A stretch of DNA of 45,439 nt. It comes from Syntrophomonas sp. DTU019. Lineage in GTDB: Bacteria > Bacillota > Syntrophomonadia > Syntrophomonadales > Syntrophomonadaceae. Positions 31,119-42,594 of this stretch are shown piece by piece. Where the stretch lies: positions 1-45,439 of the forward strand of contig LFSQ01000108.1 of NCBI GenBank assembly GCA_001512785.1. The letters run 5' to 3'. The stretch's first letter is position 1. Each line of letters opens with the position of its first letter. The position numbers and the translations under genes were made by a program. Below the pieces are notes generated by a model. That model was not told the DNA's origin, did not search any database, and worked only from the letters and a program-made list of their open reading frames with translations.

Positions 31119-32570
31119 CTATTCTGCGGATAAGCATTTGTCAATCAGCTGATTCACCAGGGCCGGGTTAGCCTGGCCTTTGGTGGCCTTCATCACCTGG
31201 CCCACTAAAAACCCGGCCGCTTTCTGTTTTCCGCCCCGGTAGTCCGCAACCACTTTGGGATTGGATTGTAACACCTCTTCTATTATACGCATCAAGGTAT
31301 CCTGGTCTGATATCTGCGCCAGGCCTTTTTCCTTGACAATGGTTGGAGCATCTTTGCCACTGGCAAACATCTCCGCAAAGATATCCTTGGCCATTTTGCC
31401 GCTGATAGAACCATCATCCACCATTTGCAACAGGCCTGCCAGCTGCCCGGGCTTAATCAGGCACTCGGCTATATCCATATTCCCCTGATTGAGGTATTTG
31501 TTTAGCTCACCCATCATCCAGTTGGCTACTGTTTTGGGCTGCGGGTACTCAGCCACACACTGGTCGAAATAGGCCAGGTATTGCGGGGTAGAGGTTATTA
31601 TAGCCACATCATAAGGCGGCAGCCCGTATTCATCCATCAATCTCCGCTGGGCCTGATCGGGCAGTTCCGGCATGCTTTGGGCAATGCTTTTTACCCATTC
31701 CGGGTCGATGACCAGCGGAGGCAGGTCCGGTTCCGGGAAATACCTGTAATCATGGGCTTCTTCCTTGCTGCGCATTGATCTCGTAACCTGCTTCTCCTCA
31801 TCCCAAGTGCGGGTTTCCCGCTCAATCACCTCGTCGTCATCAAGCAGGTCCATGTGCCGCCGGGCTTCGTATTCGATGGCCTTTTCCAGGGCACGGAAGG
31901 AGTTGAGGTTCTTGATCTCGGTGCGCACCCCGAGTTCTTTCTCACCCCAAGGCCGCACCGAAACATTGGCATCACAGCGCAGCGACCCTTCCTGCATCTT
32001 GCAATCCGATACCCCGGCAAACAGCATGGTGGAACGCAGCTTCTCCAGATACTGCCTGGCTTCGGCCGCGCTTCTCATATCAGGCTGAGAGACTATCTCC
32101 AACAGGGGTACACCGGAGCGATTGAGATCAACCAGGGAAAAAGCCGTCTCGGTTATGCTGCCCTGATGCACCAGCTTGCCGGCATCCTCTTCCAGGTGAG
32201 CGCGCACAATACCGATGCGCTTGCTTTGGCCGTCCACATATATGTCCAGATACCCGTTGGCACAGATGGGCAGATCATACTGCGAGATCTGATAGGCTTT
32301 GGGCAGATCCGGATAGAAATAATTCTTGCGGTCAAACTTGCAATAGCTGGCAATCTCACAGTTCAATGCCAGGCCGGCCCGTATGGCAAATTCCACCGCG
32401 CGTTTGTTCAAAACCGGGAGCATGCCCGGGAAGCCTGCACAGATCGGACACACATTAGTATTGGGCTCAGCCCCGAAGCTGTTAGGGCAGCCGCAGAATA
32501 TCTTGGTATTGGTCTTCAGCTCCACATGTACTTCCAGGCCTATTACGATCTCATAATCATATTTTTTCAT
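31119..32570 (-). CDS. gatB: Asp-tRNA(Asn)/Glu-tRNA(Gln) amidotransferase subunit B
   Basis: 483 residues, normal GatB length: N-terminal [15 protein letters not shown] (~5-19) with Cys-rich zinc-site elements ([17 protein letters not shown]), [15 protein letters not shown] (~80-94), HLEEDAGK (~125) and [11 protein letters not shown]. The C-terminal YqeY-like tail (~330-483) binds tRNA. With GatA and GatC it converts misacylated Glu-tRNA(Gln) or Asp-tRNA(Asn). ATG overlaps the gatA stop by one base (TAATG) and has GGGGGTG upstream. Confidence 0.95.
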   Translation of the reverse strand: MKKYDYEIVIGLEVHVELKTNTKIFCGCPNSFGAEPNTNVCPICAGFPGMLPVLNKRAVEFAIRAGLALNCEIASYCKFDRKNYFYPDLPKAYQISQYDLPICANGYLDIYVDGQSKRIGIVRAHLEEDAGKLVHQGSITETAFSLVDLNRSGVPLLEIVSQPDMRSAAEARQYLEKLRSTMLFAGVSDCKMQEGSLRCDANVSVRPWGEKELGVRTEIKNLNSFRALEKAIEYEARRHMDLLDDDEVIERETRTWDEEKQVTRSMRSKEEAHDYRYFPEPDLPPLVIDPEWVKSIAQSMPELPDQAQRRLMDEYGLPPYDVAIITSTPQYLAYFDQCVAEYPQPKTVANWMMGELNKYLNQGNMDIAECLIKPGQLAGLLQMVDDGSISGKMAKDIFAEMFASGKDAPTIVKEKGLAQISDQDTLMRIIEEVLQSNPKVVADYRGGKQKAAGFLVGQVMKATKGQANPALVNQLIDKCLSAE

Positions 32571-34024
32571 TATTTCACCCCCAAAGCGGGTTTGGCCAGA
32601 TGAAAGCTGGTAGCCTGCTCAAATGCATAGGCAGCCTTGATAATAGTGCTTTCAGCGAAAGGCTTGCCTATCAGCTGCAGGCCTATCGGCATCCCGTCCG
32701 CGAAGCCACAGGGAATCGACATGCCTGGCAACCCTGCCATATTGACCGGAACGGTCAGAATATCATTCATATACAAGGTCAGGGGATCCCCGACCTGTTC
32801 CCCAATCTTGAAGGCCACGGTAGGGGTAGTGGGCGCAGCTATTACGTCGAAATTCTCAAACACCTGGTCAAAGTCATTCTTCAGCAGACGGCGAACCTTC
32901 AGGGCTTTAAGATAGTAAGCCTCGTAATACCCTGCACTGAGTGCATAGGTTCCCAACATAATACGGCGTTTCACCTCAGGGCCGAACCCCTGTGCCCGGC
33001 TCTGGGAAAACATGTCCACCACGTTTTCGGCTGAGAAATCCCTCAGACCGTATCTCACCCCGTCATACTTGGCCAGGTTGGCGCTGGCCTCGGCATTGGC
33101 CACCAGATAATAAGCCGGTAAGGCATATTCGCTGTGGGGCAATGACACCTCATCCACTACCGCCCCCAAGGACTCGTAGGTTTTTAAGGCCTGCATAACC
33201 GCCGCCTTCACCTGTTCATCGACCCCTTGTTGAAAATATTCACGCGGATAGGCAATCTTCAGGCCTCTGATATCATCCTGCAGACTATCCGGATAATTGG
33301 GGACCTCGATATTGATACTGGTCGAATCCAGGGGATCATATCCGCTAATGGTTTTTAATACCAGGGCACAGTCCGCCACATCGCGGGTCAATACCCCGAC
33401 CTGATCCAGTGAGGAAGCATAAGCGATGACCCCCCAGCGGGAAATCCTGCCATATGTAGGCTTTATACCCACCACTCCACAGTAAGCTGCGGGTTGGCGA
33501 ACCGACCCGCCGGTGTCAGATCCCAGGCTGAAAGGGATTTCGCCTGCTGCTACTGCAGCCGCCGATCCACCTGAAGAGCCTCCCGGGACCCGATTGTAGT
33601 CCCAGGGGTTGTGGGTGGGGAAAAAGGCGGAATGTTCGGTAGAAGAGCCCATAGCGAACTCATCCATGTTCAATTTGCCCACCATTACGGCACCGGCCTC
33701 AATCAGGCGGCTCACTGCAGTGGCATCGTAATTGGGGACAAAATTCTCCAGCATCCTGGAAGCACAGGTGGTCTTTACTCCACGGGTACAGAATACGTCT
33801 TTCAAACCATAGGGAATCCCTGCCAGGCCCTGGTAATTGCCCTGTTTGTCGATAGCCCGGGCAATCTCCCTGGCACTGTCTTCCAAAACCGTGATAAAAG
33901 CCCGCACCTTTGGCTCGACTGCCTGGATGCGCACCAAGCAGGAATCCAGTATTTCTTCAGCAGTGGCTTCCTTTTTTTCCAGAAGGGATTTTAATTGGTG
34001 GATTGTCAAATCACAGAGCTGCAC
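32570..34024 (-). CDS. gatA: Asp-tRNA(Asn)/Glu-tRNA(Gln) amidotransferase subunit A
   Basis: 484 residues with the amidase signature: [14 protein letters not shown] (~68-81) with the catalytic Lys, [20 protein letters not shown] (~148-167) and [20 protein letters not shown] (~169-188) giving the cis-Ser/Ser pair. It releases ammonia from glutamine and feeds it to GatB. The start is GTG 34024 with GGGGTG upstream. It lies 12 bp after gatC and overlaps gatB, a standard gatCAB operon. Confidence 0.95.
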   Translation of the reverse strand: MQLCDLTIHQLKSLLEKKEATAEEILDSCLVRIQAVEPKVRAFITVLEDSAREIARAIDKQGNYQGLAGIPYGLKDVFCTRGVKTTCASRMLENFVPNYDATAVSRLIEAGAVMVGKLNMDEFAMGSSTEHSAFFPTHNPWDYNRVPGGSSGGSAAAVAAGEIPFSLGSDTGGSVRQPAAYCGVVGIKPTYGRISRWGVIAYASSLDQVGVLTRDVADCALVLKTISGYDPLDSTSINIEVPNYPDSLQDDIRGLKIAYPREYFQQGVDEQVKAAVMQALKTYESLGAVVDEVSLPHSEYALPAYYLVANAEASANLAKYDGVRYGLRDFSAENVVDMFSQSRAQGFGPEVKRRIMLGTYALSAGYYEAYYLKALKVRRLLKNDFDQVFENFDVIAAPTTPTVAFKIGEQVGDPLTLYMNDILTVPVNMAGLPGMSIPCGFADGMPIGLQLIGKPFAESTIIKAAYAFEQATSFHLAKPALGVK

Positions 34025-34036
34025 CGTATCACCCCT

Positions 34037-34321
34037 TTACAATATCTTGGGAACTTTATACTGCCCATCTTCCGCCATCGGGGCATTGGCCAGCATCTCG
34101 TCCCGCTCGGGACTGTTTTCAACCACATCCTCGCGAAATACGTTGGAAATAGGCAGGATATTGTCCAAAGGTTCTATATCCTCGGTATTTACCATTTTCA
34201 GGCGGTCAGCATACTCCAGGATCGCCCCCAGCTGTTCAGCCATTTGCTCTTTTTCCTCCTGGCTCAAGCTGAGACGCGCCAGTAATGCCACATGTTCGAC
34301 CTCGGCAATAGTCAGAGCCAT
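34037..34321 (-). CDS. gatC: Asp-tRNA(Asn)/Glu-tRNA(Gln) amidotransferase subunit C
   Basis: 94 residues: VEHVALLARLSLSQEEKEQM near the N-terminus, then a linker with LDNILPISNVFREDV. GatC wraps around and stabilises GatA-GatB. The ATG at 34321 follows GGGGGAAAAGGA; a frame extending 11 codons further is unlikely. Upstream DNA (34345-34380) is AT-rich with TATAAT-like hexamers and is the probable promoter of gatCAB, though no good -35 is visible. Confidence 0.92.
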   Translation of the reverse strand: MALTIAEVEHVALLARLSLSQEEKEQMAEQLGAILEYADRLKMVNTEDIEPLDNILPISNVFREDVVENSPERDEMLANAPMAEDGQYKVPKIL

Positions 34322-34413
34322 TCCTTTTCCCCCATTTAGGCAAAATTTAATCACTATATTATATCATTATATTAAACTCAGGTCACTAAAACTAAACCCT
34401 GATTAAACCGGCT

Positions 34414-35103
34414 TTATTGGCCTGCCAGGCTCAAAGCGGCAACTATAAGCGGTGCTATTAAGAGAGCCGGCAGGAGATTGGCAATGCGAATTCGGGCTAC
34501 GCCGATGATGTTCAACCCCAGAGCCGCTATGATAAGCCCTCCCAGGGAAGTGATGGTGTTCATCATCAACGGTGTCAGAACGGGTTTAAGCCATACTGCT
34601 CCCAGGCTGATGGTACCCTGATATATCAAAACCGGCAGGAAGGACAATATAACCCCCACCCCGTAGTTGGCGCTGAAAACCACCGCAAAAATCCCATCCA
34701 GCAGGGCTTTTACCTTCAAAACATGGTAATTGCCGGTCAGGCCGTCTTCCAGGGCTCCGACGATCCCCATAGCACCCACACAAAACAGCAGGCTGGCGGC
34801 GATAAATCCCTCTATAAATCGATTGCCTTCCGCTTGCAATCCTTGTTGTATCTTATCGCCCCAGGTTTGCAGGCGCTGTTCCCACCGCCGCCACTCTCCG
34901 ACCACTGCGCCGAGGGCCAGGCTGATGCCCAATACCGCCCAATTGTCGGCTTTAAGAGCATATTGCAGGCCGATCGCAATTACTACCAGGCCCAGGCCAT
35001 CTTGAATGGTGCGATTGAAATTCTCCGCTATGCCTTTGCGGAACAAATACCCCAGAAGCCCCCCTGCAACAATGGCCCCAGCATTTATCAAGGTTCCCAG
35101 CAT
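34414..35103 (-). CDS. DUF554 (YdfK-like) membrane protein
   Basis: 229 residues with about six hydrophobic segments, starting GTLINAGAIVAGGLLGYLF, then GLVVIAIGLQYALK (~38), FIAASLLFCVGAMGIVGALEDGL (described; ~100-122) and a glycine-rich GGLIIAALGLNII near the C-terminus. This pattern matches the DUF554 family of small integral membrane proteins of unknown transport role. ATG 35103 has GGGGGGACTGAGG upstream. It stands between a degV terminator and gatC, probably with its own promoter. Confidence 0.85.
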   Translation of the reverse strand: MLGTLINAGAIVAGGLLGYLFRKGIAENFNRTIQDGLGLVVIAIGLQYALKADNWAVLGISLALGAVVGEWRRWEQRLQTWGDKIQQGLQAEGNRFIEGFIAASLLFCVGAMGIVGALEDGLTGNYHVLKVKALLDGIFAVVFSANYGVGVILSFLPVLIYQGTISLGAVWLKPVLTPLMMNTITSLGGLIIAALGLNIIGVARIRIANLLPALLIAPLIVAALSLAGQ

Positions 35104-35204
35104 CGAGCCTCAGTCCCCCCACACACTATGAAATAAATAATATCTCGCTCAAATCCCGCTACATCCCCGCTGGCAGCAGCGCAACCTATCCCCTGCAAAT
35201 ATGA

Positions 35205-35231
35205 CCAAAAAAAACTCCCTCATTGAGGGAG
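35205..35231 (-). terminator. Rho-independent terminator after degV copy 2
   Basis: On the minus strand CTCCCTC-AAT-GAGGGAG (35231-35215) is followed by eight or more T. It ends the ligA/pcrA-side transcript 17 bp after the degV stop. Confidence 0.88.
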
Positions 35232-35248
35232 AGCAGTTGCGGTTCTCC

Positions 35249-36088
35249 TCAAGACTCGAAAAAGACGGCATATGTTCCCTGGCCTACATGAGCCCCGATG
35301 ACCGGGCCTACTTCCCCAACTATGATCTCACGCGGCTTAAACCTGGCTTGAATGCTTTGCTGGAGGAATTCAGCGGCTTCCGGGCTATTGGCATGACTTA
35401 GCCCTACCGTTTGCCGGGACAGGTTTGTACCCTTACTTTCCATAATATCCAGTATCTTGCGCATCGCCGATTTGTGCCCCCGGGCTTTGTTCAAAGGCAT
35501 TATATAACCGTCACGATCAAAATGCAGAATCGGTTTGATATCGAGAACATTGGCCAGTGTTCCTTTGCTGCGGGATATGCGCCCGCCTTTGATCAGATAC
35601 TCTATATTGCCTACGGTGAAAATACACTGCATGCGTTCCCGCATTTCCTCCAAACGCTCCATTATGGCCTGCAGATCACTGCCCTGCTCTGCCAGGCGAG
35701 CGGCTTCCAAAACCATCAAACCACATCCTACCGAGGCTTTGCGGGTGTCAAAGACGGTGAGCCGGGGATCATCGATCATTTTCTGGGCTACCTGACCTCC
35801 CTGAAAGGTGCCCGATATTCCCGAAGAAAAGTGAATCGCCAGCACCTGCGAACCATCGCTTAAGGCCTCTTTATAGACCCGGGTCATTTCCTCCATAGTA
35901 GGCTGAGTTGTGGAGGGCAAAACCGGAGACTCCTCCATCATCCGGTAGAATTCGCTGTTGCTGATCTCTCCAGGTAAATAGACTTTTTCACCAAATCGCA
36001 CCTGGAGTTGTACTATGCCGATATTATATCTTTTTATGATATCCTCGGGGAGATCACAGCAGCTGTCGGCTACAATTCGTATACTCAT
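35249..36088 (-). CDS. DegV family fatty-acid-binding protein (copy 2)
   Basis: 279 residues: IRIVADSCCDLP at the N-terminus, VYLPGEISNSEFYRMM (~38-53), LPSTTQPTMEEM (~58-69), HFSSGISGTF (~88) and the C-terminal GEVGPVIGAHVGQGTYAVFF. Same fold and role as copy 1 (binding of a fatty acid in lipid metabolism) but clearly diverged, so they may have different acyl preferences. The ATG at 36088 is used; a start five codons upstream lacks a site. It follows ligA by 76 bp and is followed by a strong terminator. Confidence 0.87.
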   Translation of the reverse strand: MSIRIVADSCCDLPEDIIKRYNIGIVQLQVRFGEKVYLPGEISNSEFYRMMEESPVLPSTTQPTMEEMTRVYKEALSDGSQVLAIHFSSGISGTFQGGQVAQKMIDDPRLTVFDTRKASVGCGLMVLEAARLAEQGSDLQAIMERLEEMRERMQCIFTVGNIEYLIKGGRISRSKGTLANVLDIKPILHFDRDGYIMPLNKARGHKSAMRKILDIMESKGTNLSRQTVGLSHANSPEAAEFLQQSIQARFKPREIIVGEVGPVIGAHVGQGTYAVFFES

Positions 36089-36164
36089 AATATTCAACCC
36101 CATTGATTTTGGTAAAGCCAGGATGTGCTTATTATACCCTAAGTTTATAGGTTCAGCACAGATA

Positions 36165-38183
<2,019 letters not shown>

Positions 38184-38188
38184 CTAAA

Positions 38189-40282
38189 TTATCCGATTTT
38201 CTCCAATGGAGCCAGATCCAGGCGCAACATGCGAATCCCGGCCCTTTCAAAATCCACCACTGCAATCTGATCATCATCGATAAGCGCCGTGATGATGCCC
38301 ATGCCAAATTTGCGGTGGATAACCGTATCCCCGGCCGTCAACTGCTCTTTTACCGCCTCTTTATGCTGCGGTGAGACCATCAATTCCTGCGGTATCTCCA
38401 TCAGGAAGCGTGAGGGCGGATTGCTGCGCTCATAGCCATAAAGCAGTCTGCTCACCGCATTGGTCAGATAGAGCCGTTCCATCGCCCTGGTTATGCCCAC
38501 ATAGCACAATCTTCGTTCTTCCTGGATTTCCTGCGGGGTTTCACTGCGATAGGAAGGAAAAACCCCTTCTTCCATGCCAGTCATGAATACCACCGGGAAC
38601 TCCAGGCCTTTGGCCCCGTGCAGGGTCATCAGAAAAACCGTGTCAGAGTGATTCATTTCGTCAGTATCCTGCACCAGTGCAAGCTGGGCCAGGAACTCCT
38701 CCAGGCCTTCACCCCCCTGGGCTTCGAATTCGATGGCCAGCGAACGCAATTCCCGCAGGTTATCAATGCGGCTTTCAGCATCTGCGGCATGGCTGTTTTT
38801 CAGTTCATCCAGATAGCCGCTCATTTCCAGGACCTGGTCTATAATCTCCCTGACTGATACCGATTCAGCAGCCAAAGCGGTAAAATACCTAATCATACCA
38901 TAAAAATCCGTCAACTTATCAGCTGTTTTGCCGCTTATGCCCGGGATAGAACCGGCTTGATCCAGTACTTCCATCAAGGAAAGACCGGTTTGAGCAGCGA
39001 TGCTGTTTATCTTTTCCAGGGTTTTTTCCCCGATGCCCCTGCGGGGCACATTTATAATCCGTTCCAGGCTCAAGCGGTCATTGTAATTGCAGGTCAGCTT
39101 GAGGTAGGCGATTATATCTTTAACCTCTTTGCGCTCATAGAAACGGCGCGCTCCCACAATCTGATAAGGTATATATTTTTTTAACAAGGCTTCTTCCAAA
39201 ACGCGTGACTGGGCATGGGTGCGGTAAAAAACCGCGCAATCGCTATAATGCCGCCCTTCGCGGTCCACCAGATCGGCAATCGTATCGGCCACAAAACGGG
39301 CCTCTTGAAAACTGTCGGCAGCACAGAAATAAACCAGTTTGCATCCACCCTGAATATCGGTGAAAAGCCGCTTTTCTTCGCGCTCCTCGTTGTTGGCGAT
39401 CACAGCGTTGGCCGCATCGAGGATAAACTGACTGGAACGGTAATTCTGTTCCAGCTTTATAACCCGGGCTTCCGGGTAATCCTGTAAAAAGCGCTTAATA
39501 TTATAGGGTTCTGCACCTCTCCAGCTGTAAATGGACTGATCGGGATCACCTACCACATACAGGTTGTGGTGTTTTTGGGCCAGGAGCTTGGCCCATTCAT
39601 ACTGAGCGTAATTGGTGTCCTGATACTCGTCGATCATGATGTGTTTAAACCACTGTTGATATTTCTCGAGTACTTCTGGATACTCCTTAAAAAGCCGTAC
39701 GCATAAAACGATCAAATCCTCAAAATCAAGGGCATTCAGCTCTTTTAAGCGGTGCTGGTAGAGGCGGTATACCCTGAGGTATTTCTCCCGCACCGCTTCT
39801 GAGGCCTGCAGCTTTAAAAAATACCCTTCCGCATCCCTCAGGCTGTTTTTGGCCTTCTTAATCTGGTACAGGATGCTCTCGGGCCTGTTCTCATAATCGT
39901 TTTCCTCTTTTAAGATATTCTTAATTATGGCCTTAGCATCGCCCTCATCCATAATGGAAAAATTGGGTTGATAGCCCAGATGGCCGATATCCATACGCAG
40001 AATACGGTAGCAGGCGGCATGGAAGGTTTGAATCCACTGGCCCTGGAAATCGCGAACCAGCGAGGCGACTCGGGAACGCATCTCCTGTGCGGCTTTGTTG
40101 GTAAAAGTGATGGCCATAATGGAATGCGGTGAAAGGCCACTGCTGATAAGGTGAGCCAGCCGCCGGGTCAAGACCCTGGTTTTGCCGCTGCCGGCGCCGG
40201 CCAAGACCATACAAGGTCCGTTTACGTGCAAGACGGCCTCCTGCTGCTGTTCATTTAAATCGGAAATAATACCCTCGTTCAA
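38189..40282 (-). CDS. pcrA: UvrD/PcrA-type superfamily I DNA helicase
   Basis: 697 residues: Q motif and Walker A (LNEQQQEAV, AGAGSGKTRVLTRR ~40), TFTNKAAQEM, Walker B IDEYQDTNYAQY (~215), GDPDQSIYSWRGAEP, QNYRSS, LMTLHGAKGLEFPVVF (~555) and VGITRAMERLYL. The C-terminus ends with a Tudor-like stretch (VIHRKFGMGIITAL). It is a 3'-5' helicase in repair and replication-fork clearing. The start is placed at TTG 40282 because GAGGTG is 7-12 bp before it; the longer frame from 40330 lacks a site. Confidence 0.93.
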   Translation of the reverse strand: MNEGIISDLNEQQQEAVLHVNGPCMVLAGAGSGKTRVLTRRLAHLISSGLSPHSIMAITFTNKAAQEMRSRVASLVRDFQGQWIQTFHAACYRILRMDIGHLGYQPNFSIMDEGDAKAIIKNILKEENDYENRPESILYQIKKAKNSLRDAEGYFLKLQASEAVREKYLRVYRLYQHRLKELNALDFEDLIVLCVRLFKEYPEVLEKYQQWFKHIMIDEYQDTNYAQYEWAKLLAQKHHNLYVVGDPDQSIYSWRGAEPYNIKRFLQDYPEARVIKLEQNYRSSQFILDAANAVIANNEEREEKRLFTDIQGGCKLVYFCAADSFQEARFVADTIADLVDREGRHYSDCAVFYRTHAQSRVLEEALLKKYIPYQIVGARRFYERKEVKDIIAYLKLTCNYNDRLSLERIINVPRRGIGEKTLEKINSIAAQTGLSLMEVLDQAGSIPGISGKTADKLTDFYGMIRYFTALAAESVSVREIIDQVLEMSGYLDELKNSHAADAESRIDNLRELRSLAIEFEAQGGEGLEEFLAQLALVQDTDEMNHSDTVFLMTLHGAKGLEFPVVFMTGMEEGVFPSYRSETPQEIQEERRLCYVGITRAMERLYLTNAVSRLLYGYERSNPPSRFLMEIPQELMVSPQHKEAVKEQLTAGDTVIHRKFGMGIITALIDDDQIAVVDFERAGIRMLRLDLAPLEKIG

Positions 40283-40512
40283 GAAAAAGCACCTCATTAA
40301 AGGAAACCCATTGGGCACAGCACCCGACATTATGGGTTATTATTACCATAGCTAACAGATATAGCCCTTTTATGATAACATAAGTCAGGCTATTATTCAT
40401 GGCCACAGTGTGGCTGCAGGCCATGTTTTCCTGATAAAGCCTTGAAGTACATGCAGCATATTATTACAATCCATATAAATAGCAGCAGGGCACTGGGGGA
40501 GGAGGATTTGAC

Positions 40513-41223
40513 ATGAAGCCACTTAGGCGAATTATCGTAACAATAGCGGCCCTTTTAGCTGTCATAGCTTTTATCAGCTGGGGGGCTCAGTTTGCGCCCC
40601 GGCATATATCCCCCATCACGGACCTGCTCCCTGCTGATAAAGCCCTGCCTCCCTCCCCGGTGGAGAATATCCCGGTTGAGCAGTTGAAGACCCCGGATCT
40701 TATACTTTTAGGAGCCCGGGCGGAGGCCAAAAACGCCACTCGTTATGATGCCTCCTATCAGGTTATGGCCTATCCCGGGGGCGATGTAGCCCCGGATCGC
40801 GGGGCCTGCACCGATGTGGTGGTAAGGGCTTATCGTAACGCCGGCATCGACCTGCAGGTTTTGATCCATGAGGATATGAAGGCTCATTTCAGCAAATATC
40901 CTCAGCTCTGGGGTTTGAAGGGTCCGGACGCCAATATCGACCACCGCCGCGTGCCCAATCAGATGCGTTTCTTTGAGCGGCATGGCCAGAGCCTGCCGCT
41001 TGACCATCCCGGCGACCCCAACTTGTGGCAGTGGGGAGATGTGGTCTACTGGCGTTTCTCCAATGGGCTTGAACATTGCGGCATCGTCAGCGACCGGCGC
41101 AACCATGAAGGCATACCCTTGGTAATACACAATGCCTGTATTTGCCGGGAAGAAGATGCACTTTTGCGCTGGGAGATTATCGGGCATTATCGCTATCCCA
41201 CTGATGGCGGCGAAAGGAGTTGA
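40513..41223 (+). CDS. DUF1287 family exported protein
   Basis: 236 residues. A hydrophobic N-terminal segment (~8-25) looks like an uncleaved signal anchor. The body has the DUF1287 pattern: MAYPGGDVAPDRGACTDVVVRAYRNAGID (described by DRGACTDVVVRA ~97-108), DHRRVPNQMRFFERHG, WGDVVYWR (~176-183) and HCGIVSDR. The conserved Cys and His suggest an NlpC/P60-like hydrolase fold; the substrate is unknown. ATG 40513 follows GGAGGAGGATTTGAC. The Smr gene starts 5 bp downstream, so they are likely co-transcribed. Confidence 0.83.
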   Translation: MKPLRRIIVTIAALLAVIAFISWGAQFAPRHISPITDLLPADKALPPSPVENIPVEQLKTPDLILLGARAEAKNATRYDASYQVMAYPGGDVAPDRGACTDVVVRAYRNAGIDLQVLIHEDMKAHFSKYPQLWGLKGPDANIDHRRVPNQMRFFERHGQSLPLDHPGDPNLWQWGDVVYWRFSNGLEHCGIVSDRRNHEGIPLVIHNACICREEDALLRWEIIGHYRYPTDGGERS

Positions 41224-41228
41224 TAACA

Positions 41229-41636
41229 GTGGAGACCTTGAACCTGCACGGCATGGGCCTCGATGAAGCCCTGCAGAAAACCTGCAACAGCATTCAGTGG
41301 TGTTTGCAGCACGGGGTGGACATATTGGACATAAATCATGGCAAAGGCCATCACAGCGAAAGGAACTTTTCGGTCATCAAATCCGAGGTGCGCAAAATGC
41401 TCAAAACCCTCCCGGAAATAAAAGCTGCCGGGTATAAAGTGGTTTATGGGGAATGGGATTTGCCGGTATGTCTGACTTTTGATGCCGGCCATACCCTGGT
41501 GTTGATCAAAGGGCTGGAGCACCAGTATCTGGGGGGTAAAAAGGTGCAGGAGAAAAACCTCCGCATTTATTCAGCTGAAGCCCGCCGGGAACGTAAAGCT
41601 GCCAAGGCCAGAAAGGCCTTAAAGCGCAAAAGATGA
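41229..41636 (+). CDS. Smr (MutS2 C-terminal) domain protein
   Basis: 135 residues. The N-terminal ~80 residues are a Smr domain: TLNLHGMGLDEAL (LDLHG-type, ~3-15), ILDINHGKGHHS (HGxG-type, ~36-47) and IKSEVRKML. Smr domains are nucleases or nucleic-acid binders. The C-terminus is very basic (ARRERKAAKARKALKRKR), fitting RNA or DNA binding. GTG 41229 is chosen because AAAGGAG lies 9 bp upstream; a TTG at 41220 would abut the site. It converges with the PAP2 gene 3 bp away. Confidence 0.75.
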   Translation: METLNLHGMGLDEALQKTCNSIQWCLQHGVDILDINHGKGHHSERNFSVIKSEVRKMLKTLPEIKAAGYKVVYGEWDLPVCLTFDAGHTLVLIKGLEHQYLGGKKVQEKNLRIYSAEARRERKAAKARKALKRKR

Positions 41637-41639
41637 TTG

Positions 41640-42209
41640 CTAGTAAAACACCCTCTTCTCCATACATTTATGAGTTCGTATCATGATAAACAGGAATATC
41701 CCGCCAATGGCAAAGCCTGCCACAATATCGCTCAGATAATGTACATTCAGATAGATACGGCTGAGCCCTATCAGCAATATGATCAGCCCGCTTGCTATCT
41801 GTAATCCCCGCCGCAAAGCGCCTTGCAGATACAGCGAGATAATATACGCCACAAATCCATAAAACACCAGGGAAAGCATGGCATGGCCGCTGGGGAAGCT
41901 GAATCCCCCGGCATAAACCAGATGCTCGCCCAGGGGGCGGATACGCCCGAATAACACCTTGAGCAAACTCATAGCCAACCAGGCTGAGGTTAATCCCACA
42001 TCCAGTATCAAAGCCAGACGCCAGCGTTTGTCAATAATCAACAATATAGTAGCCAGGCTGCATAGTGTGATTAATGTCGCGGAATTCCCCAATCCGGTAA
42101 TGATGGTGAAAATCCACGTCAACCCGCGCTGATGCTGGGCGGTCACCCAATGTTGTATCGCCCTATCCCAACTGCTTATATTAACAATAATCTGCACCCA
42201 TTGATTCAC
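41640..42209 (-). CDS. PAP2-type membrane phosphatase
   Basis: 189 residues with about five membrane helices. The three PAP2 motifs are present: KVLFGRIRPLG (~64-74), FPSGHAMLS (~85-93) and SRIYLNVHYLSDIVAG (~150-165), including both catalytic His. Likely acts on undecaprenyl pyrophosphate or phosphatidic acid at the outer membrane face. GTG 42209 has GGAG 8 bp upstream. Confidence 0.9.
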   Translation of the reverse strand: MNQWVQIIVNISSWDRAIQHWVTAQHQRGLTWIFTIITGLGNSATLITLCSLATILLIIDKRWRLALILDVGLTSAWLAMSLLKVLFGRIRPLGEHLVYAGGFSFPSGHAMLSLVFYGFVAYIISLYLQGALRRGLQIASGLIILLIGLSRIYLNVHYLSDIVAGFAIGGIFLFIMIRTHKCMEKRVFY

Positions 42210-42594
42210 AAAAAATTCTCCTTATAGAAGCTGTTGTCTGGCTTATTTTAAGTGCCTGGCACTTTTTGTATGGCTGGATGGTTGTTTCCTAGCCGTTTAC
42301 TTGTACTCTTTACCCCGTATCTAAACCCGCCTTACGAAACCGCGGAAACGCTTTTTGGCAGCACTCATACTGTCTTAATGCCGGTAATCATTCATTTCTG
42401 TCATTGCTCTGCATGGTTGCTACAGCACGACTGAATAAGTTGCTTTACCCTTCAATTATATGCACTAGTACATTTTATCAAAATGCAAAAGAATATAATC
42501 CAATATTTGTCATATATTTCAGACTGGTTAAATGTATATTAATATGATATCATTTACATATCAGGATAGCACTGAAGAAAAGGGGGATTTTGTA
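42210..42594. other. 385-bp intergenic region with palindromic repeat
   Basis: No gene is seen. It holds AGTGCCTGGCACT at 42251-42263 followed by TTTT, one of five copies of this palindrome near the right end, and an AT-rich stretch (42470-42560) that should contain the promoter of the SPFH gene, although no clear -35/-10 pair stands out. Confidence 0.5.
42251..42263. repeat. GTGCCTGGCAC palindrome, copy 1
   Basis: AGTGCCTGGCACT is symmetric around its central base. Followed by TTTTT, it could work as a small terminator hairpin for the minus or plus side. Confidence 0.65.

Noticed and set aside
31854-32603. A 249-residue plus-strand reading frame
   Set aside because: Shadow of gatB on the opposite strand; gatB is certain.
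35201-35401. A 66-residue plus-strand frame
   Set aside because: It overlaps the degV terminator and the antisense of the degV 3' end.
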